NCBI GenBank assembly: GCA_016217935.1
Contig: JACRFJ010000021.1
Location: forward strand, 1-54,160
DNA from: Candidatus Kaiserbacteria bacterium
GTDB taxonomy: Bacteria > Patescibacteriota > Minisyncoccia > Phycocordibacterales > UBA2100
Direction: 5' to 3'
Length of the DNA: 54,160 nucleotides
The notes beneath the pieces are model-generated. The model did not search any database. It was given only the letters and a program-made list of their open reading frames with translations, and was not told where the DNA came from. Within the stretch, counting starts at the first letter, position 1. Each line of letters opens with the position of its first letter. The position numbers were made by a program, and so were the translations under genes. Shown in pieces: positions 34,470-42,823 of this stretch.

Positions 34470-34817
34470 TTATAGAGTGACGGTTAGCTTCTTCATGCGA
34501 GCGGTATGCATCGTATTTCGAGGAAGCATACGCGAAACGGCTCGGCGCAGTGCCTCACCCGGCTTGCGAGCATCGAGCGACGCAAGCGACTCGCGTTTCA
34601 ATCCACCCGGATACCCGGAGTATGTCGTGTAAATTTTCTGAATTCGCTTTCGTTCGCGGCGATGCATTTTGGAAGCATTCGTAACAGTGACACTCACTTC
34701 GGATCGCTTGTTCGGCGTGTAGTCTGCTGAGGATTTACCCATAAGCGCTTTTGCCGCCTCAGACGCGACTCGTCCGAGTGACCTTCCCGCAGCGTCGATA
34801 GTAAAAGTCTTCGCCAT
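34470..34817 (-). CDS. rplM: 50S ribosomal protein L13, short form
   Basis: L13 is an early assembly protein of the large subunit. Homology starts at MAKTFTIDAAGRSLGRVASEAA (ATG 34817), although the frame is open 46 codons upstream through the rplQ end. YTPNKRSEV, YTTYSGYPGGLK and RAVSRMLPRNTMHTARMKKL are typical. At 115 aa it lacks both the N-terminal extension and the C-terminal tail of the 142-aa E. coli protein, as in other CPR bacteria. Confidence 0.96.
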   Translation of the reverse strand: MAKTFTIDAAGRSLGRVASEAAKALMGKSSADYTPNKRSEVSVTVTNASKMHRRERKRIQKIYTTYSGYPGGLKRESLASLDARKPGEALRRAVSRMLPRNTMHTARMKKLTVTL

Positions 34818-34821
34818 ACGG

Positions 34822-35175
34822 TTATTTGACAAATTCGATGCGCGCCATTTCACCAACACGCTTACCGACGCGACCCATGCGAACGATTCTCGTATAGCCG
34901 CCCGCTCTCTTCGCATACCTGTCCGCAATGACACCATGCAACTTCCGCACGGCATCCTTCGACGAGAGACGTCGCATCACGATCCGGCGCGAAGCGAGCG
35001 TATTCTCTTTAGAAATCGTAACGAGTCGTTCGACATAAGGACGGAGCTCTTTTGCCTTTGCGATCGTCGTTGTGATTCCCTCTTGCAACACGAGCGAGCG
35101 AGCGAGTGCGCGCATGAGGCCAACCCGCTGTTTTCGTGAACGTCCAAGTGTGCGTTTGCTTACATGATGTCTCAT
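34822..35175 (-). CDS. rplQ: 50S ribosomal protein L17
   Basis: The 117-aa protein starts MRHHVSKRTLGRSRKQRVGLMRALARSL and carries the family segment ITTTIAKAKELRPYVERLVTI. L17 lies near the polypeptide exit tunnel. It is downstream of rpoA (33 bp), the standard order rpsD-rpoA-rplQ, and 4 bp upstream of rplM. Confidence 0.98.
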   Translation of the reverse strand: MRHHVSKRTLGRSRKQRVGLMRALARSLVLQEGITTTIAKAKELRPYVERLVTISKENTLASRRIVMRRLSSKDAVRKLHGVIADRYAKRAGGYTRIVRMGRVGKRVGEMARIEFVK

Positions 35176-35208
35176 ACAATAGTTCGTTCGGAGCGGAGGT
35201 ATACAGAA

Positions 35209-36183
35209 TTATTGCGATCGAAGTGTGAGACCGAGATTTGAGAGGGCACGCTTGATGTCTTGGAGACCCTTCTGGCCGAGTCCTTCGATTGCAAGGAGGT
35301 CATCCTCTCGTTTGCGGACAAGCCCGCCGACAGTGCGGATTGACGCGTTATCAAGCGCAAGCTCAACGCGCTGCGGCAAATGAAGTTCAGTGATTCGCGT
35401 CTTCAAAACTTCCGCATCCATCGGTTGCGACTTTTCCGGCATTCCCATGCGGATATCTGACATATCTGCAAGCGGTGCTTCCTGAACCTCTTCTTCTTTA
35501 AACCCGACGACGGCTTTTAGCTGGTGAATCATCGTTGTGATCGCGCGCTCAAGTGCTTCACGGGGAGCGAGCGTACCGTCTGTTTCGATCAAGATACGCA
35601 AGCGATTGAAATCTGTCCTGTCGCCAACACGCATGTTTTCAACTTCGTAATTCGCACGGCGTATCGGACTGAAAATTGCATCGAGTGCGATCGTACCGAT
35701 TTCGACACGCTCCTTTTGATGAACCTCTTTCGGGATGTACCCCAGACCGCGCTCTGCCCGAATCTCGATATCCACGGTTGCTTTACCGGTTACATCCGCG
35801 ATGTGTTGCTCGGGATTGAGCACCTCAACCTGACCGGGGAGGCTCAGGTCGCCCGCCGTGACCGTTTTGGGACCCTTCGCACTCAGCATAATTGTCTGTG
35901 GCTCGTCGGTAGAGAGCTTGAAGCGAATCTTCCGGATATTGAGGAGGATCGTAACGACGTCTTCTTTTACGCCTTCGATTGTTGAGAATTCATGGGACAC
36001 GCCTGGAATCTTTACGTGCGTGACCGCAGCGCCGGGGAGCGATGAGAGGATGATGCGACGGAGACTGTTTCCGAGTGTGTATCCGTACCCCGGATAGAGA
36101 CCGTCGATTTCATACGTGCCGCTGCGCTCGGACTCAGAAACAACGCGGGGCTTTGATGGCAGAGCGATGTGATAATCAGACAT
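35209..36183 (-). CDS. rpoA: RNA polymerase alpha subunit
   Basis: Alpha nucleates the polymerase core. The N-terminal dimerisation domain shows GYTLGNSLRRIILSSLPGAAV and IEGVKEDVVTILLNIRKI; the C-terminal domain (about residues 255-324) shows RVELALDNASIRTVGGLV and GLGQKGLQDIKRALSNLGL, the helix-hairpin-helix that can touch promoter DNA. At 324 aa it is complete. Unlike its neighbours it has a clear promoter and a leader of about 88 nt (36184-36271), room for ribosomal-protein feedback control. Confidence 0.98.
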   Translation of the reverse strand: MSDYHIALPSKPRVVSESERSGTYEIDGLYPGYGYTLGNSLRRIILSSLPGAAVTHVKIPGVSHEFSTIEGVKEDVVTILLNIRKIRFKLSTDEPQTIMLSAKGPKTVTAGDLSLPGQVEVLNPEQHIADVTGKATVDIEIRAERGLGYIPKEVHQKERVEIGTIALDAIFSPIRRANYEVENMRVGDRTDFNRLRILIETDGTLAPREALERAITTMIHQLKAVVGFKEEEVQEAPLADMSDIRMGMPEKSQPMDAEVLKTRITELHLPQRVELALDNASIRTVGGLVRKREDDLLAIEGLGQKGLQDIKRALSNLGLTLRSQ

Positions 36184-36277
36184 ATTGATGGACCTGGTGG
36201 TAGTTATGACTGTTCCAAACTTGATAAAATAAACCTACGCAACGCGAAAGGATGCAATAGAGTACAAAACGCCGGGC

Positions 36278-36305
36278 ATTATACTCTATCTGCTATAAAA
36301 CTCAA
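36278..36305 (-). promoter_or_regulatory. Promoter for rpoA-rplQ-rplM-rpsI
   Basis: TTGAGT (36305-36300), 16-bp spacer, TATAAT (36283-36278) on the minus strand, partly inside the end of rpsD. Transcription would start near 36271. Confidence 0.75.
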
Positions 36306-36885
36306 ACACCGTCGGATAATCGAGGCCGGTTTCCGCCGAGCTAAACTCAGGCTCACCTGTTATTTCCACCTTGAGTAGGTTGAAATCGACAGAAAGCCAC
36401 CGCGGTGCTGCGCGCCGCTCCTCCGCCTCAGCAAGTGAAGCAAAGAGCATGTTTTTTCGGCTTCCTTCGCGAATGGAGATCGTGTCACCTACTTTTACTC
36501 GCAGTGAGGGAATGGTTGTGCGGCGTCCGTTTATCGTGATGTGACCATGTGAGACCATTTGACGCGCGGCTCGCCGGGTCGAGGCGATGCCCGCTCGATA
36601 CATCACACTATCCACCCGCATCTCAAGAGCTCTGTGAAGCTCGCTTGATGGGTCTGCTTCTGCGAACGCCTTTTCCGCATAATTGGAGAGCTGCCTTTCC
36701 GTTATGCCGTATGTGTACCGCACACGCTGTTTTTCGATCAGCTGTCGACCATAGTCCGAACCGCCGCGTCCACGTATCTTTTTCGATCGGGCTTCAGAGA
36801 GAGCGAATTTCTGAGTCTGCAGCTGCTCGAATACGCTCGGGCCGAGACGCTTTCCGATTTTGTACTTTGATCTTACGGGCAACAT
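36286..36885 (-). CDS. rpsD: 30S ribosomal protein S4
   Basis: S4 (199 aa) starts small-subunit assembly and helps hold decoding accuracy. The S4 RNA-binding domain is seen in MRVDSVMYRAGIASTRRAARQMVSHGHITING. The N-terminus lacks the zinc cysteines present in some bacteria. It follows rpsK by 11 bp. Confidence 0.98.
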   Translation of the reverse strand: MLPVRSKYKIGKRLGPSVFEQLQTQKFALSEARSKKIRGRGGSDYGRQLIEKQRVRYTYGITERQLSNYAEKAFAEADPSSELHRALEMRVDSVMYRAGIASTRRAARQMVSHGHITINGRRTTIPSLRVKVGDTISIREGSRKNMLFASLAEAEERRAAPRWLSVDFNLLKVEITGEPEFSSAETGLDYPTVFEFYSR

Positions 36886-36896
36886 ATACGTATTGG

Positions 36897-37331
36897 TTAG
36901 ACCCTGCGCGGCTTCGGTGCACGCGGGCCATTGTGGGGAACTGGTGTATCGTCGGCTATGCGAGTGATTTCTATGCCCTTGCCTGCAAAAGCGCGGAGAG
37001 CAGATTCACGACCTGCACCGACTCCACGAATGACCACGTCGGCTTCCTTGATGCCGATGATGTTTGCTTTATCCCCCACGAGCTCTCCGACTTTCGCCGC
37101 AGCAAAAGGCGTCCCTTTCTTTGCTCCGGAAAAGCCGAGACTTCCCGACGATGACCAGGCAACCGCATTCCCCGCTTTGTCGGCGAGAAGAACCTTGGTG
37201 TTGTTGTAGGTCGCATGAATATAGAGTGTCGCTTCGACGATATTTCTCTTGGCAACACGAGCGAGCGAGCGAGATTTCATTCCCGCATCTACCGTGCCTC
37301 CCGATTTTCGAATGATTCGTTTCTTTCCCAT
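36897..37331 (-). CDS. rpsK: 30S ribosomal protein S11
   Basis: The 144-aa protein contains ATLYIHATYNNTKVLLADKAG, WSSSGSLGFSGAKKGTPFAA and the ending TPVPHNGPRAPKPRRV, all diagnostic. S11 forms part of the platform near the E site. It is 5 bp downstream of rpsM. Confidence 0.98.
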   Translation of the reverse strand: MGKKRIIRKSGGTVDAGMKSRSLARVAKRNIVEATLYIHATYNNTKVLLADKAGNAVAWSSSGSLGFSGAKKGTPFAAAKVGELVGDKANIIGIKEADVVIRGVGAGRESALRAFAGKGIEITRIADDTPVPHNGPRAPKPRRV

Positions 37332-37336
37332 ATCTA

Positions 37337-37717
37337 TTATGTCTTCTCCAGCTTGCGTCGTCCGCTCGTCATCGTCTTCCTTACATTGCCGCGAATGGTT
37401 CGAGAATTGGTCTTCGTACGCTGCCCACGGGTCGGAAGCTTCTTGGTGTGGCGCACACCGCGGTACGCTTTGATATCCTTCAAGCGTCGGACATTCGAGC
37501 TGATCTGTCTTCGAAGCTCGCCTTCAATTGCAAATTTCTCGATTATTTCCCGGAGTGAGTTTTCCTCTTTTGTAGTGAGGTCTTTCGGACGCTTCCCGAA
37601 GTCGATACCCAGACCCTCTAAGGTCGATTGTGCACGCGGGCGTCCGACCCCATAAATAGAAGTCAGACCGATTTCAAGTCGTTTTTCTTCTGGAATGGTG
37701 ATGCCTGCGATACGCAT
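37337..37717 (-). CDS. rpsM: 30S ribosomal protein S13
   Basis: This 126-aa protein of the small-subunit head bridges to L5. It begins MRIAGITIPEEKRLEIGLTSIYGVG and has the C-terminal segment YRGVRHTKKLPTRGQRTKTNSRT. It follows rpmJ by 2 bp. Confidence 0.98.
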   Translation of the reverse strand: MRIAGITIPEEKRLEIGLTSIYGVGRPRAQSTLEGLGIDFGKRPKDLTTKEENSLREIIEKFAIEGELRRQISSNVRRLKDIKAYRGVRHTKKLPTRGQRTKTNSRTIRGNVRKTMTSGRRKLEKT

Positions 37718-37719
37718 AA

Positions 37720-37833
37720 TTATCCTTGTCGTTGTTTATGTCGCGGATTTGTGCAAATAACCCACACGCGCCCACGGCGTTTTACGGTGCGGCAATGCAC
37801 ACAAATCTTTTTAACTGATGCTTTTACTTTCAT
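37720..37833 (-). CDS. rpmJ: 50S ribosomal protein L36
   Basis: A 37-aa gene read directly on the minus strand: it starts [20 protein letters not shown] and ends NPRHKQRQG. Zinc ligands Cys11, Cys14, Cys27 and His32 are all present, so this is the zinc-containing form. It lies between infA and rpsM, its usual place. Confidence 0.96.
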   Translation of the reverse strand: MKVKASVKKICVHCRTVKRRGRVWVICTNPRHKQRQG

Positions 37834-37890
37834 GTATGCGTAATTTTCATCCAGAGCTCAAATGGAGTGCTCCGTTTTGCTTCTCTCTGC

Positions 37891-38097
37891 TTACACTCGA
37901 CGAGTTATACGAGCTCTGCCCCCGTACGGATCGAGCTGCAGTTGCACTCGATCACCGACGAGCACTTTTATTCGATGCAGACGCATTTTTCCAGCAAGGT
38001 ACGCAAGAACGACCTCGCCACTTTCCAGTTTGACGCGAAAGAGCGTGTTGGGGAGCGCCTCATCGACGACTCCCTCTTTCATCTCTGCGTCAACCAT
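37891..38097 (-). CDS. infA: Translation initiation factor IF-1
   Basis: IF-1 is a single OB-fold that blocks the A site during initiation. The 68-aa protein shows EGVVDEALPNTLFRVKLESG, HRIKVLVGDRVQLQLDPYGG and the ending RARITRRV. ATG 38097 is supported by a promoter whose -10 lies 12 nt upstream; the inner Met at codon 6 is an alternative. It opens the cluster infA-rpmJ-rpsM-rpsK-rpsD. Confidence 0.95.
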   Translation of the reverse strand: MVDAEMKEGVVDEALPNTLFRVKLESGEVVLAYLAGKMRLHRIKVLVGDRVQLQLDPYGGRARITRRV

Positions 38098-38109
38098 ATC
38101 TGCTGGGCG

Positions 38110-38138
38110 ATAGTAACTTTTTTTAGACCTGTGGTCAA
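38110..38138 (-). promoter_or_regulatory. Promoter of infA and the ribosomal cluster
   Basis: TTGACC (38138-38133), 17-bp spacer, TACTAT (38115-38110) on the minus strand. The start would leave a leader of about 5-6 nt. Confidence 0.7.
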
Positions 38139-38142
38139 GTAC

Positions 38143-39522
38143 CTAGAGGCTCGGGGCATTGACAGTGATTTTAATATCTGAGGCCGACGTTGGAAATGTA
38201 CTCGACCAGAACGGTTCAATCCGCGCTCGAGCCGATTGGACAGAAGCAAAACCATTCACGACGGTCTGAAAGGCGCCTTGGTCACGTCCGGCGAGCGCCT
38301 GGGCAAGCGCACCGCTATCGACATTCCACACGATGAGACCGTGCCCGGTGAGGGTAAATTGGAGCGGTTGCGATCCGAGGGTCGATGATGCGCTCGAAAG
38401 ATGTGCCTCAAGATCGTCTCCGCGCAGGAATCGCACGGAAGCGCCGTCGGTGTCCGCCGCGACAGATCGAGCAACGGCACTTGCAAACTCGCTCGCCGAG
38501 AACACCGGTACGAGAACCGATGCCTTCTCATGTATGCGAGCTCCCCCACCGGCTTCACTTGAAGTCTCGGTTGGTAGATACGATATCTGTGTGAGGTCAG
38601 TAAACGTTATCGCCGAATCAGAGTTCAATGCGGCTGCGCTTTCGCGTGCTTTTTGTTCAAGGCGTCCGCGAATTTTCGCAAGCGCCGCATTCATATCGCT
38701 TTCGGCAACCCCGGGTCTTTCTCCCGAAAATCCTCCGGTCGCGGTGCTCGCTGACTGGGCGTAGACTTTTGTATATTCAGCCTTACCTTTGAAACCTGGC
38801 AGCGTAAAACGTGTAGCTTCAACGTTGTATTCGGCGCCCGGTTTGTCAGCGATGACCGTTACATCTACCTTGCCGGGGGATTTTGCAGTCTTAGCCGGTA
38901 CTATAATATCGGCCGGCGCGCGGAATACGAGACCGCCTGGTGTCTCAAATCGTGTCGTCTTCACAAGTCGGACGGGACTTACTGAGTATTCGTTGTATAT
39001 AGTTAAAGTGACGGAGGCCCTTTCCTCTGCATGGACACTGCCGCTACTCGGGATTGCTTCAGTATCGACAAGTTCGAAGTGTTCAACTCGATATGAAAGC
39101 GTACCGGTCGCAGCATTTATCGATGGATACGCGATAAGTTGTGACGACTGATCAAATAGAATCGGGTGCGAACGCGGGATGACCGTTACCGAAGTTGAGC
39201 GCAAAGCTACAAGTAAAAGAATCGAGACAAGGACGACGCATATGCTGGCAATGATCCACAGCCACTTCCTGCGGCTTCCATGTGGAGGACGCGGTGGTGC
39301 GATCGAGTATTGTGGAGCGCTGCGCATGTCGTCGAGTCGCGCCCGGCGCGCAGGCGCCGCAATATTACGAATTGAACGCTCTTTCGGCGCTTCTTCGTCC
39401 TCGATTTCCTTACTCGCATCAACTCGCTCATCATCCGAAGGTGTTGGCGCATGCTGCGCACGAATCGGAACCTTGCGAGGCCCTTGGGGCGGAATAATAT
39501 CCTGAAAGTAATCCTTCACCAT
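38143..39522 (-). CDS. Single-pass membrane protein with large extracytoplasmic region (Baseplate-J-like)
   Basis: This 459-aa protein has a charged, proline-rich cytoplasmic N-terminus (about 85 residues), one transmembrane helix (about 88-107, WLWIIASICVVLVSILLLVAL) and a long outside part rich in beta structure (SVTVIPRSHPI, ERASVTLTIYNEYS, VDVTVIADKPGAEYNV). The middle recalls the Baseplate J-like proteins often annotated in Parcubacteria next to pilus-type genes. It is downstream of a PilM-like gene on the same strand (73 bp). Its role is unknown; envelope assembly or appendage anchoring is a guess. Confidence 0.6.
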   Translation of the reverse strand: MVKDYFQDIIPPQGPRKVPIRAQHAPTPSDDERVDASKEIEDEEAPKERSIRNIAAPARRARLDDMRSAPQYSIAPPRPPHGSRRKWLWIIASICVVLVSILLLVALRSTSVTVIPRSHPILFDQSSQLIAYPSINAATGTLSYRVEHFELVDTEAIPSSGSVHAEERASVTLTIYNEYSVSPVRLVKTTRFETPGGLVFRAPADIIVPAKTAKSPGKVDVTVIADKPGAEYNVEATRFTLPGFKGKAEYTKVYAQSASTATGGFSGERPGVAESDMNAALAKIRGRLEQKARESAAALNSDSAITFTDLTQISYLPTETSSEAGGGARIHEKASVLVPVFSASEFASAVARSVAADTDGASVRFLRGDDLEAHLSSASSTLGSQPLQFTLTGHGLIVWNVDSGALAQALAGRDQGAFQTVVNGFASVQSARARIEPFWSSTFPTSASDIKITVNAPSL

Positions 39523-39595
39523 GTTAGAGATTTTCAGCGACTGATTTCGCTCTACTCATAACGAGTTCTAAAGTATACCACGCACTCATTCCCGA

Positions 39596-40738
39596 TCACT
39601 CGCTTCGCGCATCGATGTTGACAAGTGCTGCGTCGAAATGAAGTGCCGTGTCCAGATGTGAAGCGTCGGCCGCGTACACACGCGAGTCAGCTGAACTCAT
39701 CGCGTAGGTGACAAATGGCAAGGTCGTAAGGGTAAATTGTGTAAAGTCTATTCGTGTGAAAAATTGTTCGAGCCATTCTTGGAGATCTTCGTGTGCGATA
39801 AGAACGAGCTTGTTGGCCACACGCTCTCCTGCCGCGAGCTCTCCAATCACCTCTCCGAATATGCGTACGAGTTCAGGTTCGGCTTTCGCGATCGCTTCGC
39901 GGATTTGATTGCATGCCTCTCCCTCGCATGCGTCGCGCAAGAGCATGCGAATCGTGCTTAATGACTCCTGCACCGGCCGATCAGGAGCTACGCGTGCGAG
40001 TATCGTGCGTAGACCTTCTGACACAGTGCGCGTACCCGCGATTGCGGAATCACGCACCGACACGATCTCCGTCGCATCGACACCCATGTCGACGACGAGG
40101 TACGAGCCGTCGGCGCTCGGTATACGCGCAAGGGCGTCGAGAAAAGTTCTTATTGCTGATCGGAAAACCACCTTTGCGTTTGCGAACGTGTGATGAACTG
40201 ACACCTCGATCGATGAGCGCAACTCAGGATCAAGATCACTCAAGAGGGAGACGATTTCAAGCGTCTGTGCTTGTTTGCCTTCGGGCATTTGCACGGGATA
40301 GCCGTTCAGCCATATACGCACCGCACGCGCTTCAAAAAGATTCTTGAGATCAATACCCCGCGCATCCTTCATGCTTGCGCGCGCAGTATCGGTGATCGCA
40401 TGTTGATCGATCTCAGTCGGACCCGTATATTCCGATTTTGAGCTCACCATCGACGAGCGGGCCCACGGACTGTGGATGACGCAGTAGACTTCCGAGATCG
40501 GCAAAGTTGGCCGCGCACTCCGAAGTGCTCCGAGCACAGCATCCATCCGCTCTCCGAGCGCGGCAATAGAGTGCTCAGGAGTCTCGACTTCAAGCGTCAC
40601 CATTGATCGATGCGATGCGATAATGTGCGCGCTACCATCCGGAGTGAGCGACAGTATTGCCGCACCAACGCCCCCAGGGACGACATCCACAACTACGATT
40701 GAACGTTCTGCTCGTGGCGAATTACTCAAACCCAACAT
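39596..40738 (-). CDS. Actin-fold ATPase-like protein (PilM/FtsA type)
   Basis: This 380-aa protein has the two-lobed actin-fold signature pieces: SIVVVDVVPGGVGAAIL at the N-terminus and SYLVVDMGVDATEIVSV in the second lobe, as in PilM and FtsA. There is no membrane helix. PilM-type proteins couple cytoplasmic ATP binding to pilus inner-membrane components. ATG 40738 is chosen because TATACT lies exactly 6 nt upstream. The downstream neighbour is the single-pass envelope protein, which supports a shared envelope role. Confidence 0.62.
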   Translation of the reverse strand: MLGLSNSPRAERSIVVVDVVPGGVGAAILSLTPDGSAHIIASHRSMVTLEVETPEHSIAALGERMDAVLGALRSARPTLPISEVYCVIHSPWARSSMVSSKSEYTGPTEIDQHAITDTARASMKDARGIDLKNLFEARAVRIWLNGYPVQMPEGKQAQTLEIVSLLSDLDPELRSSIEVSVHHTFANAKVVFRSAIRTFLDALARIPSADGSYLVVDMGVDATEIVSVRDSAIAGTRTVSEGLRTILARVAPDRPVQESLSTIRMLLRDACEGEACNQIREAIAKAEPELVRIFGEVIGELAAGERVANKLVLIAHEDLQEWLEQFFTRIDFTQFTLTTLPFVTYAMSSADSRVYAADASHLDTALHFDAALVNIDARSE

Positions 40739-40744
40739 GCTTCC

Positions 40745-40750
40745 AGTATA
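40745..40750 (-). promoter_or_regulatory. -10 box of the PilM-like gene
   Basis: TATACT on the minus strand with exactly 6 nt before the ATG at 40738. Confidence 0.65.
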
Positions 40751-40816
40751 TCGTGACCACGCTCTCACTCGCACCGATGTATCAATGCATGAGGAAAACC
40801 CTCCTCAGAAATATTT

Positions 40817-42736
40817 CTATGTGAGTATCGCCTTTATTCTACGTATCCCAGCAGCAACCGCCTCTTCCTTTTGTATTTTAAATGTGCGGCCCTCACCAAT
40901 CTCTCGCGTGTTCTCGACGTGCGGTCCGCCGCAAAATTCGATTGAGAGTGCATGCGCAAATTTTGGATCTTCCTCAGTTGCATCGTGTGGTCCAATTGAG
41001 TACACCGAGACCCTGTCGGGATACTTGGCGCCAAATTCATGTTCTGCGCCGATTTTCTCCGCCTCTTCCTTTGGGAGAGTCGAGCGAATCACGGGGAGTT
41101 CTTCGTTGATTTTCCGGTTGACGATATCTTCAACTTTGGCGAGTTGCTCTTTTGTCATCTTTTGCCCGTGAGAAAAGTCGATGCGAAGTCGTTCTTGCGT
41201 AATGTTGCTCCCGCGTTGCTTCACGTGATTGCCAAGAACCTGCTGCAGGGCTTTCAACAGAAGGTGATGCGCAGTGTGCAGACGAGTGGTAGCGGCAGAT
41301 GCGTCCGCAAGACCGCCTTTGAATTTTTGCTCAGAGCCAGAACGCGACAGCTCTTGGTGTTTGTCCATGAGCATACGGAATCTCTTTTCATCAACCCGCA
41401 TTCCACGTTCGGAAGCAAGCTCCTGAGTCATTTCGAAGGGAAATCCGTACGTCGTAAAAAGTGTATACGCATCATCGCCTGAAACATTCGCCGTGGCGAT
41501 CCGCTCGAACTCTTTTATTCCTTGCCCCAGCGTGTGCGCAAATTGAAGTTCCTCCTTCCAGATCTCTTCTTTAATGCTCTCGTATGCCTGTTCGGTCGCG
41601 AGTTCAGGGTATTGCTGTTTGTATTTCTCGATCACGATGATTGAGGAGAGCGCCAGTGCGCTGTCGTTAGCGTTATCCGCGCTGAGTCCAAGTTTTTGTG
41701 CATGTTGAGATGCGCGGCGAATGACGCGCCTCAGTACATAACCGCGATCAGTATTTGCTGGCTTCACGCCGTCGCCCAGCATGAACGTTGCAGCACGGAT
41801 ATGATCAGCGACGATACGGAATGATCGCGTATACGCGGAGTCGGAATAGCTCTTGCCTGACATGTGCTCAAGCAGCGCAATCATGTCGGCAAAGACATCC
41901 GTTGCGAATACATCCGGATTACCGCATGCGGCTGCGGCGATTCGCTCAAGCCCGCCGCCAAAATCTACGTTGGCTTTCGGAAGGTGCGCGAACGATCCGT
42001 CTTCTTTCTTGATGTACTGCATGAACACCGAATTGCAGATCTCGAGGAAGCGGCCGCAGTCGCAATTCGGATGGCACTCGTTGCCGTATTTCGGATCGTG
42101 TGGAATACCAAAGTCGTAGAACACTTCGCTATCTGGCCCGCCCGGCTCACCAGGAGGCATGTTGGCTGGCTCGCCGACGCGGCTCCACCAATTTTTCTTT
42201 GCGTCGTAGTAAAAGATTCGTCCACTCTGCATTCCCTTCTCGTACCCATCCGCTTCTGATCCAATCGAGACATCATGTGCCTCAATCCCTTTTGATTTGA
42301 AAAGTTCTTTCCATATTTCTGCCGACTCGGTATCACGCGGCACGCTGTTTTCCTCGTCGCCAATAAACACGGTCACATAGAGTCTGCTTGGATCAAGGCC
42401 GATCTCTTTTGTCAGGAACTCGAAACACCAGGTAAGTTGATCCCTCTTGAAGTAGTCACCGAACGACCAATTCCCGAGCATCTCAAAAAAAGTCGTGTGA
42501 CGGTTATCACCCACCTCTTCGATATCCTGTGCGCGAAAGACTTTTTGACTGTCTACGATTCGTGAGCCTTTCGGATGCGGCTCCCCCAACAGATACGGCA
42601 AAATCGGCTGCATACCCGAGCCGGTGAAAAGCGTCGTCGGGTCGTTTTGCGGCACGAGCGGCGCCGATGGCACGATCGCATGCCCGTGTGCTCTGAAAAA
42701 CTCTAAATATTTCGTGCGAATTTCGCTGACGTTCAT
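40817..42736 (-). CDS. alaS: Alanyl-tRNA synthetase lacking the C-terminal DHHA1/C-Ala region
   Basis: AlaRS charges tRNA-Ala. The catalytic class II domain (TGSGMQPILPYLLGEPHP, FEMLGNWSFGDYFK, NVDFGGGLERIAAA) and the tRNA-recognition region are complete. The editing site is intact: HTAHH at 487-491 and CGGPH at 602-606. The protein then stops about 33 residues later, at 639 aa, where E. coli AlaRS runs on for some 200 residues of dimerisation and C-Ala domain. The stop is followed by a normal intergenic stretch, so I see no frameshift. Confidence 0.94.
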   Translation of the reverse strand: MNVSEIRTKYLEFFRAHGHAIVPSAPLVPQNDPTTLFTGSGMQPILPYLLGEPHPKGSRIVDSQKVFRAQDIEEVGDNRHTTFFEMLGNWSFGDYFKRDQLTWCFEFLTKEIGLDPSRLYVTVFIGDEENSVPRDTESAEIWKELFKSKGIEAHDVSIGSEADGYEKGMQSGRIFYYDAKKNWWSRVGEPANMPPGEPGGPDSEVFYDFGIPHDPKYGNECHPNCDCGRFLEICNSVFMQYIKKEDGSFAHLPKANVDFGGGLERIAAAACGNPDVFATDVFADMIALLEHMSGKSYSDSAYTRSFRIVADHIRAATFMLGDGVKPANTDRGYVLRRVIRRASQHAQKLGLSADNANDSALALSSIIVIEKYKQQYPELATEQAYESIKEEIWKEELQFAHTLGQGIKEFERIATANVSGDDAYTLFTTYGFPFEMTQELASERGMRVDEKRFRMLMDKHQELSRSGSEQKFKGGLADASAATTRLHTAHHLLLKALQQVLGNHVKQRGSNITQERLRIDFSHGQKMTKEQLAKVEDIVNRKINEELPVIRSTLPKEEAEKIGAEHEFGAKYPDRVSVYSIGPHDATEEDPKFAHALSIEFCGGPHVENTREIGEGRTFKIQKEEAVAAGIRRIKAILT

Positions 42737-42807
42737 GATTATTCGGAAAGTTTACCACCGCTTTTTATACCTCGCTAACTCCATTTGCCCTGGCCCCATC
42801 AAACGGT

Positions 42808-42813
42808 TACTAT
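42808..42813 (+). promoter_or_regulatory. Probable -10 box of the M16 peptidase gene
   Basis: TACTAT with TTGCCC (42785-42790) 17 bp upstream. It overlaps the ATG at 42812, so the next ATG (42824) is the more likely start. Confidence 0.5.
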
Positions 42814-42823
42814 GCCGAACACG

